This document shows positions 35,426 to 45,445 of a stretch of DNA of 64,000 nt, one piece after another. Source of the stretch: Peromyscus leucopus (taxonomy: Eukaryota; Chordata; Mammalia; Rodentia; Cricetidae). The stretch spans positions 562,001-626,000 of the forward strand of contig NC_051069.1 in the NCBI RefSeq assembly GCF_004664715.2, in the 5' to 3' direction. Position 1 is the stretch's first letter. Every line of letters begins with the position of its first letter. The translations under genes and the position numbers were made by a program. Under the pieces are notes generated by a model. That model was not told the origin of the DNA. It worked only from the letters and a program-made list of their open reading frames with translations, and made no database searches.

Positions 35426-35568
35426 TTTTTTTTGAGATAGGGTTTCTCCGTGTAGCCTTGACTGTCCTGGAATGCTCTGTAAACTGGCATCGAACTCAGA
35501 GATCCACTTGTCGTCCCCCCCCCCCCCCCCAGCCCTGGGATTAAAGGCGTGTGCCACTGTCTATCTTA
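35426..35568 (-). repeat. B1 SINE with internal poly-C run
   Basis: Antisense B1: 'gagatagggtttctccgtgt' to 'gattaaaggcgtgtgccact'. The normal 'ctgcctccc' region has become a run of about 16 C (35515-35530). Confidence 0.9.
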
Positions 35569-35583
35569 GTAATTGTCTTATTT

Positions 35584-35686
35584 TGAACAAAGTCTTGCTA
35601 AATTGCCCAGTCTGGCATCAAACTTGTTTTCCTTCTGCTCCACACTCACTGGGGTTATAGGTGTCTGTCACTGACCCGGCTGTCGT
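35584..35686 (-). repeat. Old B1/Alu-like monomer
   Basis: Antisense: 'aagtcttgctaaattgccca', 'tggggttataggtgtctgtc'. Much older than its neighbours. Confidence 0.6.
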
Positions 35687-36051
35687 TACTCTTCTCAGCT
35701 TCCAAAGTAGACTCTTTAAAATTTCATTTAGCTTACTTATGTCTTGAGTCATTCAATATTGCTGGCTTGCTTTGAACCTTGAATTCTTGAGAGCTAGGAA
35801 ATATAGAGGAAATAGATCCTGACTTATGTGCTCACAATCTAGGGAGAGAGAGGCAAGCATTCTGTTACGAGCATATTTGGAAATTTTTTAGGAGGCACAG
35901 CATGTTTCAGGAGGCCTGAAACACATTGAGTGAATGTAGGAACGGGCTAGGAAAGTGTGTGAACAGGAAGGGACCAATCGAAAACATTTATGGATTTCTA
36001 CTTTGTATGTTCATTGTTTTGTGACTTAATAGTAATAGAATAGAGGCTTTT
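35687..36051. other. Unique-looking DNA
   Basis: No repeat or gene recognised. Confidence 0.4.
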
Positions 36052-36066
36052 AAAAGATAGGATCTC

Positions 36067-36214
36067 GGCCGGGTGGTGGTAGTGCACGCCTTTAATCCCA
36101 GCACTCGGGAGGCAGAGGCAGGAGGATCTCTGTGAGTTCGAGGCCAGCCTGGTCTACAGAATGAGTTCCAGGAAAGGCTCCAAAGCTACACAGAGAAACC
36201 CTGTCTTGAAAAAC

Positions 36215-36258
<44 letters not shown>

Positions 36259-36262
36259 AAAG
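36067..36262 (+). repeat. B1 SINE, sense, with 15-bp duplication
   Basis: The only near-full-length sense B1 I see: 'ggccgggtggtggtagtgca', 'gcctttaatcccagcactcg', and an A-tail of about 50 bp. A perfect 15-bp repeat 'aaaagataggatctc' flanks it (36052-36066 and 36263-36277). Confidence 0.97.
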
Positions 36263-36365
36263 AAAAGATAGGATCTCACTATGCCCTGGTGGGCCTGGAA
36301 CTCACAGAGACCACCTTTTCCTGCCTCTTAGGTGCTGGGATTAAAGGCATGCGCCACCACTGCCA
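36263..36365 (-). repeat. Older B1 that hosts the sense B1
   Basis: Antisense B1: 'gataggatctcactatgccc', 'ggtgctgggattaaaggcat'. The sense B1 inserted into its 3' part, and the left remainder is the duplication at 36052-36066. Confidence 0.85.
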
Positions 36366-36520
36366 TTTGAATTTTTTCTCTTTTTTTCTTTTGCTAAATA
36401 GTCTGTTTTGGAGATGTTGGCAGAAGCAGGTTTGTTGAGTTGCTTCCCATTGATGCCATTTAGCTCATTCATGTATGTCTTACATGTTCAATAGCAGTTA
36501 AAATATATATTCTCCCTGAG

Positions 36521-36638
36521 GTAGTAACCTCAACTTAACATAATTATAAATGTTTAATGATTTTAGCCTACATCTTCTTATTTAAAGACTGCAAGAAAAA
36601 TAAAAGAGTGTGCAGATGGGTTTACCTTTGTGTGGAAG
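36521..36638. repeat. Duplicated block A, copy 1
   Basis: 118 bp, repeated at 37536-37656 with one 3-bp insertion and essentially no other change. It overlaps block B by the 13-bp 'ctttgtgtggaag' at its right end. Confidence 0.95.
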
Positions 36639-36765
36639 TCAGAGGACAAACTTGAGTGTCATTCCTCAGTGCCACCCATGTTTTGTTTTTGAGGCAGGAT
36701 CTCCCATTGACTTGGAGCTTTACCAAGTAGTCTAGGCAGGATTATAACCCTTTCACCCATGTCCA
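36626..36765. repeat. Duplicated block B, copy 1
   Basis: 140 bp, repeated at 37351-37490 with two mismatches by eye. The content resembles part of an antisense B4/B3A-like SINE ('agtcagaggacaaacttgag', 'gaggcaggatctcccattg'). Confidence 0.95.
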
Positions 36766-36989
36766 ATTATGCTACATTTATTGAGCATCATCATTTATTT
36801 ATATTTGAACATCTTTATTTATTTGGATTGACTTCAAGTTATAGAGTGATTTTTTTTTTTTAAAAAGACTTTCTGTAGACCAGACTGACTTCAACTTGTA
36901 ATTTCATGTCTCAGCCTCCCACCCAAATACTAGTTATACAGGCATGTACTATCATGATCGGCATAAAATTCCTCTTAATATACATCATA

Positions 36990-37300
36990 ATTAAAAGTCT
37001 AATAATCAATAGAAGACTTCTAGTTTCTATGACAGCATGGATAAACCCAGAGGGTATTATGTTAGGTGAAATACACCAGACATTGAAAAATAAGTGCCCT
37101 ATAGCTTTATATGTAGACACATAGAAATTGAATTCACAGACTCAAGTTGAATGGTAGTTATTAATAAAGGGAGTAGAGGTTGGGGAAAATTTCAGTCAAA
37201 GGTTAAAAAATTTTATATTATGTAACATTTGTGTGTTAATAACAATAAATACAATTTATTATGTTTTTAAAAATTGACCATTGTGCAATTTTTAACCATA
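36990..37300 (+). mobile_element. Old L1 3'-UTR relic, sense
   Basis: 'acagcatggataaacccaga', 'gttaggtgaaatacaccaga' and 'ttgaatggtagttattaata' follow the order of ancient L1M 3' ends. It lies between the two copies of the duplicated blocks. Confidence 0.75.
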
Positions 37301-37350
37301 AAATGTTAAATAGGTAAGGTAAAGTCTGTGTTAATTACTTTTATTTAATT

Positions 37351-37489
37351 CTTTGTGTGGAAGTTAGAGGACAAACTTGAGTGTCATTCCTCAGTGCCAC
37401 CCATGTTTTGTTTTTGAGGCAGGATCTCCCATTGGCTTGGAGCTTTACCAAGTAGTCTAGGCAGGATTATAACCCTTTCACCCATGTCC

Positions 37490-37490
<1 letters not shown>
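37351..37490. repeat. Duplicated block B, copy 2
   Basis: Copy of 36626-36765, here placed before block A instead of after it. It begins with the same 'ctttgtgtggaag' that ends block A. Confidence 0.95.

Positions 37491-37535
<45 letters not shown>
37491..37535. repeat. (AT)n microsatellite between duplicated blocks
   Basis: About 20 AT units joining copy 2 of block B to copy 2 of block A. Confidence 0.95.
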
Positions 37536-37656
37536 GTAGTAACCTCAACTTAACGTGATAATTATAAATGTTTAATGATTTTAGCCTACATCTTCTTATT
37601 TAAAGACTGCAAGAAAAATAAAAGAGTGTGCAGATGGGTTTACCTTTGTGTGGAAG
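37536..37656. repeat. Duplicated block A, copy 2
   Basis: Copy of 36521-36638 with 'gtg' inserted near its left end. A (TA)n/(CA)n tract follows at about 37672-37745. Confidence 0.95.
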
Positions 37657-37674
37657 GTAATGGCATAATGTATG

Positions 37675-37706
<32 letters not shown>

Positions 37707-38159
37707 CACACACACAAAATACACACACATACATACACACATATAAAACACATCATGAATGCCTGTGATCTTACCATTTGAGAGGTAGTCAGGTTCAGAT
37801 TTCAGGGCTAGCCTTGGCTACAATGCCTTGGCTACATGAGCTTAAAAAAATGTTCCGCCATCATTCCCCCAAACCAAACCGAAACAAAAAGACTCAACCA
37901 TGTTGTTGGTAATAACTATATGTAATTTTTATTGGTCATTGTTAACAGATAGAGCTTTCTTTTTCTGTAGGATATATTTTTTTCCACAGTAGTTTTACTG
38001 TGGAACTTTGTTGATTGTTTTTCTTTAATATTGTCTCTTTTAAATTCCATCTTTGAATATTTAGTTTTTTAAAAATTAATGAGAATTTATTAAAGTCACT
38101 AGTTAGACAATGTTTTTTAAAGAAAATCTGTTTCTAAAATGAGAGTATATGACATAACA
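37657..38159. other. Simple repeats, then AT-rich DNA
   Basis: (TA)n at about 37672-37700 and CA-rich sequence to about 37745. Otherwise nothing recognised. Confidence 0.6.
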
Positions 38160-38458
38160 ATAAAACATTTTGTGTATGTGGTGTATGCATATAGGTATAT
38201 GTGTGTACATGTGTCTACTTTAATTGCTCTGCATTTTATTTTTTGAAATATGGCTTCTCACTGAGCCTGGGACTCACTGGTTTGGCTAGACTTCTGGCCA
38301 GCAAGCTCTAGGAATTCGCTTGTCTCCTCCTCCTCAGTGCTGGAGTTGTAGACATTTGCCACAGAATCCAGCTTTAGATATGGATGCTGTGGATGAGACT
38401 CCGGTTCTTACGTTTATGTGGCAGGCACTTTACCGACTGACCCATCTTCCTAGCCTTG
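38160..38458 (-). repeat. B4-type composite SINE
   Basis: Antisense composite: 'gcttctcactgagcctggga', 'ggccagcaagctctaggaat', 'gtgctggagttgtagacatt', then 'ttaccgactgacccatcttc'. The same long form occurs at 11672 and 48005. Confidence 0.8.
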
Positions 38459-38843
38459 AAATCAGTTTAATAAATAAATAAGGTTATTTACTTCCTCTGG
38501 TTTGGAAATATTTTTGGTTTCATACTTTTAAAATTTGTAGTAGTTTATCTTACTGTTCCGTTAAAATACTTCAGTATAATCCTTGTCTGGTACCCAATGT
38601 TCTGAATATAACCATCTCACAGTTACACATTCATCGTTCATTTGTAATAGGAATTCTTTCTGTTGCTGATGTTCACAAAAGTTTTTTTCACCAAGAAGTT
38701 TTTAAAAATTGGTTATTATCAAATGCCTTAATTCATTTTAGATTTGAGTTACATTTACTTTATTTGCTCCTTCACTAAATATGTGTGAAATACCCCTTTT
38801 TAAACTTAGATTTTCCTTAGGTCCCCCCCCCCCACTCCCCACC

Positions 38844-38984
38844 CAGGAGACAGGGTTTCTCTGTGTAACTTCGGAGCCTTTCCTGGAACTCACTCGGTAG
38901 CCCAGGCTGGGCTCGAACTCACAGAGATCTGCTTGTCTCTGCCTTCTGAGTGCTGGGATTAAAGGCGTGTACCACCACCTCCCT
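38844..38984 (-). repeat. B1 SINE
   Basis: Full-length antisense B1: 'ggagacagggtttctctgtg', 'gtgctgggattaaaggcgtg'. A C-rich run replaces the usual T-tail (38823-38845). Confidence 0.94.
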
Positions 38985-39237
38985 ATTATGTAGTTTGGAG
39001 TTTCAGCTTCAAGGGAAAGGATACAAGATTTATTCTACTTTTTTTTTTTTTTTTTAAATTCTGCTTATTTTTGGTGATAGCAGATTAAAGTACTTTTTTA
39101 GGAGTACTTGTAAAATTTTATGCTAGTTCTAGAAATTAAGACTACTGAGTATAAAATTATTTTAAAGGCTATTATTAATGTTTTATGAAAAATAAACACC
39201 TCAAAAATGGCTTAATGTAATTTCATTAAAAAATTTG

Positions 39238-39308
39238 GCTGCCAGAAATGAAGCTCAGCAGTACAACATTTGCCTAGAATGTGCAAGGTCCTGGGTTCAA
39301 ACCATAGT
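39238..39308 (+). repeat. ID/B4-type tRNA-derived unit
   Basis: Sense tRNA-like: 'gaagctcagcagtacaacat', 'caaggtcctgggttcaaacc'. Diverged. Confidence 0.65.
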
Positions 39309-39309
39309 G

Positions 39310-40116
39310 TTTTAGTCATTGTTATGAAGAGATACCATGACCGCAAAAAAAACCCCTTTTTTAAAAACTTTTTTTATTTTTTATTTTTTTTTTATTAAGA
39401 GGTTTTCTATTCATTTTTACATGTCAACCACGGATTCCCCTGTCCTCCCTCCTCCCACCCCCCAGCCTTCCCCCACAACCCACTCCCCATTCCCACCTCC
39501 TTCAAGGCAAGATCTCTCCTGGGGAGTCAGCAGAGCCTGGTACATTCAGTTGAGGCAGGTCCAGTCCCCTCCTCCCTACACCAATGCTGAGCAAAGTGTC
39601 TCAGCATAGGCACTACGTTCCAAAAAGCCAGCTCATGCACCAAGGACAGGTCCCGGTCTCACTGCCTGGGGGCCTCCTAAACAGTTCAAGCTCATCAACT
39701 GTCTCACTTATCCAGAGGGCCTGGTCTAGTTCCATGGGGGCTCCTCAGCTATTGGTTCACAGTTCATGTGTTTCCACTAGTTTGGCTCGTTGTACTTTTT
39801 CCAATCATGGTCACAGCAACTCTTACAGAAGAAGCATTTAATTGGAGCTTGCTTATAGTTTCAGAGGTTTAGTCTATTCTTGTCATGGAAGGAAACATGA
39901 TGGCACGCAGGCAGACATGGTGCTGAGAAGTAGCTGTGAGTTCTAGGTCCAGATCAGCAGGCAGCAGAAGGAATACGGACCAGCTTGGGCTTTTGAAACC
40001 CCAAAGCCTATCTGAAGTGACACACTTCCTAGTCCCTCTCAAGTAGTGCCACTCCCTGGTGACCAAGACTTCTAATCTATGAATCTACAGGGGCCATTCT
40101 TATTCAAACCACTACA
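39310..40116 (+). repeat. Rodent repeat of the 8975 type, split by an L1
   Basis: Left part 'gttatgaagagataccatga' and right part from about 39813 ('gaagcatttaattggagctt', 'gtgacacacttcctagtccc', 'ttcaaaccactaca') belong to one element. Removing the L1 restores the order seen at 8975. Confidence 0.75.
39358..39812 (-). mobile_element. Truncated L1 3' end, antisense
   Basis: T-rich tail at the left, then 'aaccacggattcccctgtcc', 'gaggcaggtccagtcccctc', 'cactgcctgggggcctccta'. It is homologous along its length to 53631-54173. Only the 3' portion of an L1 is present. I could not resolve a clean target-site duplication. Confidence 0.82.
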
Positions 40117-41004
40117 CAGATCATTATAAAAGCAAACCAAAACTAATTGGTAGCTTTACCTTTTGCATGTATATGTGCATGTGTATGGAGGCATATGTGT
40201 ATATGTCTTACACACACATGTACACACACACACACAGACATACACACTATGGCTTCAGTTCATTTGAAATTTAATTGCCATCAAAAATTAAGGAGAGAGG
40301 ATCATTTTAGGCTTTTAAAGGGGTTAATTTCAGTCTAAAAGGGTTTTTGGCCTCCCTTTTGCCTCTTTCACTTCTTCCTTTGGCCATGTGGGGTGTAGAC
40401 ATTGTCAAGTACCATCTTGGAAAGAGAGTAAGGTCTCATCAGACTTGGTATATTTGCCCTTTATGCTTTCCAACCTGCAGAAATGTGAGCAAACGAGTTT
40501 CTGTTTATAAATACCCAGTCTGATACCTGTTACAGAAGCACCCAGCTAGTGAGGGCATTCTTTGCATTCTGTGCTTGCTCCTGTCTTTCCTGACAATTTG
40601 GAGTTAGCATTCCCTCAACTCTCAGGTCCAGCTGCCATCACTGTTATAAGGTGGTGGAATTCTCAGTGGAGTTGTCTCCAGCTTCCTGTTTTAATTACTC
40701 TGTTGGCTGTTTACTCATGTCACTGTCCTTTCACATTGATGCTTTTCTTAAAGATGGATCTTATTTATTTGAGTATGCATTCATGTGCATATGTAAATGT
40801 ATCATTTCATGTTAGAGACATAAAAGGTAGTTGGTTTTCATACTTAGGAATAGAAATTTGTTTTTTGACATTTGTAGAATGTTAGGTTCTCATTATGAAA
40901 GAGTTATTTAGATTTGGTGCTACAGTTAATTTTCTATATTTCCAGCAATAAATATAAATCTAATGATTATTTAGAAAATGAATTTATAAAATCTTGCTAA
41001 GGAC
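40117..41004. other. Unique-looking DNA with a CA-rich run
   Basis: CA-rich stretch at about 40210-40245. A 107-codon + frame at 40562-40885 shows no recognisable domain. Confidence 0.4.
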
Positions 41005-41215
41005 AGGAAGTGTTCATTTGGTAGAGTCTATGTATGGCATGTCATCACCAGGACAGTATAAACTGGGTGTGATGTGGTGTGCATACCTGTAATTCCCGTA
41101 ATAGGGAAGTAGAGGCAGGAAAACAAAAGTTCACAGTTATACTCACCTACATTTTTGAGTTTGAGGCCAGCTGGGATACAGCAAGAGACCCTGCCTAACT
41201 TAAACAAACAAGAGA
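41005..41215 (+). repeat. B4-type SINE, sense
   Basis: A tRNA-like head (about 41005-41055, 'tcatttggtagagtctatgt') is followed by a B1-like body ('gtgcatacctgtaattcccg', 'gaggccagctgggatacagc'). A rare sense copy, well diverged. Confidence 0.65.
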
Positions 41216-41321
41216 AAACAATACTGAAAAGTTACTTGTTATGATAGAGTTTATTGAAGTAATGAACTTGGACCACAAGCTTCTTTGCAGAAAGATTGTA
41301 CCTTAGCTCATTTTATGTGCT

Positions 41322-41660
41322 GTAACAGACTATTTTAGACTAGTGATTGATAAAGAGCAGAGATCTCTAGGCATTTTGAGTAGCAGCATTTGGTTGCTCA
41401 TTCTGAGATGGTGTTCTTTGGAGATGGAGATGAATAGCATCATGGTCTCACCTGACACAAGAGGAAAAGAGAATGGACCCACCCTGTCTGTAGGCCTCCG
41501 TACAGCAACTACAGTTTGTTCCTGGCATTTGGGGAGCTGTCACAACCTAATACCTTCCATTTTGGCCTTACTTTCTGACCTATTGCTTGGAGGATTAAGC
41601 TTCAGCAAGAGTTTTGGAGGGTACATAATGATGCAAACTGTAGCACTTTATATATACAGG
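41322..41660 (+). repeat. Ancient mammalian repeat (unnamed here)
   Basis: 'tgctgtaacagactatttta', 'gacacaagaggaaaagagaa' and 'gagggtacataatgatgcaa' follow the order of the same old family as 12716. A 113-codon + frame (41343-41684) is coincidental. Confidence 0.5.
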
Positions 41661-41689
41661 TTTATTGATGCTATATTTAGGTGAAATTT

Positions 41690-41800
41690 TTAGCTTCATA
41701 TAACAGATATTTGTTGAATATCTATTTAGGAACTGAAGTAGGTTTGGAAGATACATGGGTGAGCAAGACACATTAGCATGTTAAAATATTAAGACTAAAA
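41690..41800 (+). repeat. Ancient SINE/LINE relic (MIR/L2 class)
   Basis: 'cagatatttgttgaatatct' then 'gatacatgggtgagcaagac' resembles a common old mammalian repeat end. Family not certain. Confidence 0.45.
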
Positions 41801-42795
41801 CGAGTAAAATGAATATGTTGAATAATTAGGAAATTTATTTGTTCAATTGATAAAACAACTTATTAGACAATGGAATTTTATGTCTAATGTAGTTTTATTG
41901 TTAAAAACAAGGTTTAGAATACATCTGCTATAATAAAAATAGGTAGATTCAGACTTGTGTTGATTTTATAAATATAGAAGAGCTCATAAAATCAGCAGTT
42001 CATTGAACTGGAGCTGAATTGCTTACAGTTAGTGAGTTCATAACTATCTACTATCTGTTTTACTCACTGTCATAAATGAAGTAGATATTCAGTGTTGAGG
42101 TAGATTTGCAAAATTAATCTCAGCAAATATTAAACGTAAATGCTTTACTTATCTGCACTTGGATTATTTAGAGCATATCTCTATGAAGAATGAGTTCTTT
42201 GTTGAAAACAAATTAAATAGAATCTTGACTAGTGATTTAAATTGGCTTAATTTAAAATCACATTTTATATTTATCTGTAGTGAAGAGTTTTTCATCAAAT
42301 TTAAAAAGCAGCTGCAATTAAAAAGTATAAACCTCAATTACTTTTGACGTAGCTGTTTGCATCTACATGGGGTAGATTTAGAGTGGGATTAGCATATGTA
42401 ATAATTCTGCACGAGTTACCTGAAGTACCTAGCTAAAGGAATATGTATAGTATATAAAGGTCCTAAGACCTGATTTAAGGAACAGTGGGAAAAATACCCA
42501 TGACTGTTATTAGAAGTAGTAGGAGTAGTATCTGTAATATAAGAAGGGTTTATAAGGTTCATGATGGCTGGCTTGAGTGTTCTTTGAACCTTGATATATT
42601 TTCAGCTCTGTCCTATTACCTCTGTGGAACATTCTTTAGAAAAGAAATGAAGAGCTTTAAAGAGAGAAGTTGAAGACATAAACCTTATTGTGAATCTTTG
42701 TTGTATGATTGAATGATATTAGGAAAGTGTAGAGGCAAAAAGAAAGAAAGAAGTATAATTTGAGCCAAACTTTGGTATTTGATTTGTTTTAAAAT
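41801..42795. other. Unique-looking AT-rich DNA
   Basis: No repeat or gene recognised. Confidence 0.4.
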
Positions 42796-42801
42796 TTTAT
42801 T

Positions 42802-43261
42802 TGTAGACGAATTTCTAAACCGTCTTATTAAATGAGAAACACAGTGCCAAATATAGGGGTGAAAGCTGTAGAGATCAGAGAAATAGTGAGACACACCAGC
42901 TAGCCTTAACTCACCACACCGCTGTAGCTTCCCAAGAGAGAGACTTCTTCCTGTCTAACCTGAGCCTTTATTGCCTTGCTCTTCTGCCTTCTCATAGGCT
43001 CTTGGCCCAGCCACCTCACTTCCTTGTCACTGCCCGTCTGTACAGACCTCCAGGTCTCTATGGTTGGTACTGGGATTAAAGGCATGTGTCACCATGCTTG
43101 GTTGTTCCCTATTGTGTCCTTGAACACAGAGAGACTCTGCTTGCCATGTGATTGGAGTAAGGGCGTGTGCTACCACCGCCTGACTTTTGTTTATGGCTGG
43201 CTATGTCCTCTGATCTCCAGGCAAACTTTATTTATTAGCATACAAATAAAATATCACCACA
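42802..43261 (-). mobile_element. LTR of the same family as 23081, opposite strand
   Basis: On the minus strand it begins TGTGGTGATATT and ends ATTCGTCTACA. A perfect 6-bp duplication 'tttatt' flanks it (42796-42801, 43262-43267), which is AATAAA on the element's own strand. It includes a B1-like 'gcctttaatcccagtacc' and 'ttcacccc' near its 3' end, as the 23-kb copy does. It is a solo LTR with no adjoining coding part. Confidence 0.85.
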
Positions 43262-43529
43262 TTTATTTTTTATTCTAAAAAGCTTCCTTAGTGGTATGTA
43301 CTACTGAGTATATAACATTCCCTAGAGCACAATGGCAGAATCCTGAAATCAAGGACATCAATATTTATGAATTGAAACATTAACATAAATACTCAGTGGG
43401 ATAAATGAAGACTATAATCATTTTCATTTCAGTTCAGATCAGATTTTTACTACCAAATAAGTTATATAAAACTTTTAAATTTGTATTTAGAACTTTGAGA
43501 TTTTTTAATTGAAGTTTTTTTTATATAAT

Positions 43530-43605
43530 CTAGTCTGGATTTGAACTCATGATCCTCCTGTCTTAACCTCTAAAGTATGAGATCACAGGTGTGCAGCATA
43601 CTTGC
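43530..43605 (-). repeat. Old B1-like fragment
   Basis: Antisense: 'tctggatttgaactcatgat', 'agatcacaggtgtgcagcat'. Confidence 0.5.
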
Positions 43606-44539
43606 CTTCTCTTTTTTAATTGACCTAAAGATTGATAGAAACTACTTCTGTGAAAAGAGGAAGCTACTGCTCTGCTTGGATCTTTATGAGTCATGTGTCT
43701 GTAGTTGAAATATCTATGTGAACACATTTATACCTCACACACACAGGCTGACACGTATATAAATATATACACATTTAGGAAAAGAATGCTTGTTACTCAT
43801 GTTGAGAATACAGACAGAAGTGGTGGGCCTATTTATTGGCGGCATCCTTGTACTAGTTCAGGTTTGGTTTAACCTAGTGTGATAGAAATTTTAATTGAAG
43901 CTTGGCAGCTATGTTAGCACTTAACCTGTTCACTAACACATTCTCTTGACACATATAAAACCTAGACCTTCTAGGACTATTTAAAATCATAAACAGGATA
44001 TTCTGAGAGCCATACAAAGTAATGCCAAGACATTCTAATCAAGCACAGTAAAATATAGCTTTTAAAGCACAGTAATTTAACTGCTTTATTAATCCTAACA
44101 GTGAAAAGTGTTGACTTATGTAGGTACCCAAAGAAGCCATTTTATCTTGGCTGCTTAATAATTACCACACAGACTGTGTTTTGAGATAGGAAATGGAGAA
44201 TCTCTGAGTCAGTTGAAAAGGTAATAGGAATTTGGGGAGGGAGAAACTGATGATCCATGTTGGAAAAAGACTGGCCACAGGGAATTAACACCCTGATATT
44301 ATGAACAGTCTCACGAGAGCTCAGATGACCTCAAGAGACTTGCACTTTTGTTTGTTAAGAGCCTTTGTGAGACTGTGCTATGATGCATACTGTAAAAAAA
44401 CACTGGGGCTCTATTGTTTATCTCCATGTATGCCTGTAAGTTCATAGAAATTACTGGCCAAAGTTTTTACTTGATCATGGCAAGATTTAGTTAGGGCCTT
44501 AAATCAATCAAATGAAATGAACTTGTGCATTTGATGCAT
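43606..44539. other. Unique-looking DNA
   Basis: No repeat or gene recognised. Confidence 0.4.
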
Positions 44540-44603
44540 ATATTTTTTAAAAATACATTTACTTACTTTGTGCAATCATGCTACAGTTCATGTGTGTCTG
44601 TGT

Positions 44604-44642
<39 letters not shown>

Positions 44643-44756
44643 GTTAGAGGACTACTTGGAGGAATCACTTCTCTGCTTCTGCCATGCGGATGCTAGAGAT
44701 GGGTGGTCAGGCTTTGCAATGAATGTCATATTAGCTAAGCTATCTCCTGAGGGTTT
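44540..44756 (-). repeat. B3A-type SINE with (GT)n
   Basis: Antisense: A/T-rich left end, (GT)n at about 44607-44640, then 'gaggactacttggaggaatc' and 'attagctaagctatctcctg'. Confidence 0.75.
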
Positions 44757-45277
44757 TTTTTCAGATATGGAGAAACATTTTGCATGAGAATGAATACTTT
44801 AGTTTTTTCTCAGCTGTTTACAGTGCTTTTCTTCAGCCTTCTGTCCCTTGCTGGGAACAGCAAGTGTCTGTACTCTGAGCTCATTTGATAGGTGCTGACT
44901 CTTGCAGGAAGAAAACTTAGCAAGTGTGTGTAGACATTGTCAAGAGGAAGCATAAGGAATAAGGCAATTGAGTGAGTGCTGCAAGGATGCTTTCAAAGTG
45001 CAGCCTGAAGCCAGGTTGTACTTCCTTTGGATTGCCAGTCTTCACATGGTTGTTGGTTTAATCTATGCATTTGGTTTATTTATTCAGATATAGAACATAT
45101 TGGCATTATCAAATTATCTCTTGTTTTTTCTTAATACAAGATAAATATTTCTATAGCTATAATTACTGTCCTTTTAAGAAATGGTACTAATGAATTTTAA
45201 GCATACTATTTAAGGTTAAAGACCGGATGATGTTAGTGAAAAATATACGGTCCTATCTTTATCTCATGAAATCTACT
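44757..45277. other. Unique-looking DNA
   Basis: No repeat or gene recognised. Confidence 0.4.
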
Positions 45278-45290
45278 TGGTAAAATCTAC

Positions 45291-45432
45291 CCTTTTTATT
45301 TTAAATTTTTTTTAAGACAGGGTTTCTTTGTGTAGTCCTGGCTGTACTGAAACTTACTCTGTAGACCATGCTGGCCTTGAACTCATAGAAATCCACCTGC
45401 CTTTGCCTCCTGAGTGCTGGGATTAAAGGCGG
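45291..45432 (-). repeat. 5'-truncated B1 SINE with 13-bp duplication
   Basis: Antisense B1 that stops at 'gggattaaaggcgg', so the first bases of the consensus are missing. A perfect 13-bp repeat 'tggtaaaatctac' flanks it (45278-45290, 45433-45445). Confidence 0.94.
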
Positions 45433-45445
45433 TGGTAAAATCTAC

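Noticed and set aside
41343..41684. 113-codon + strand frame
   Set aside because: It lies within an ancient dispersed repeat.
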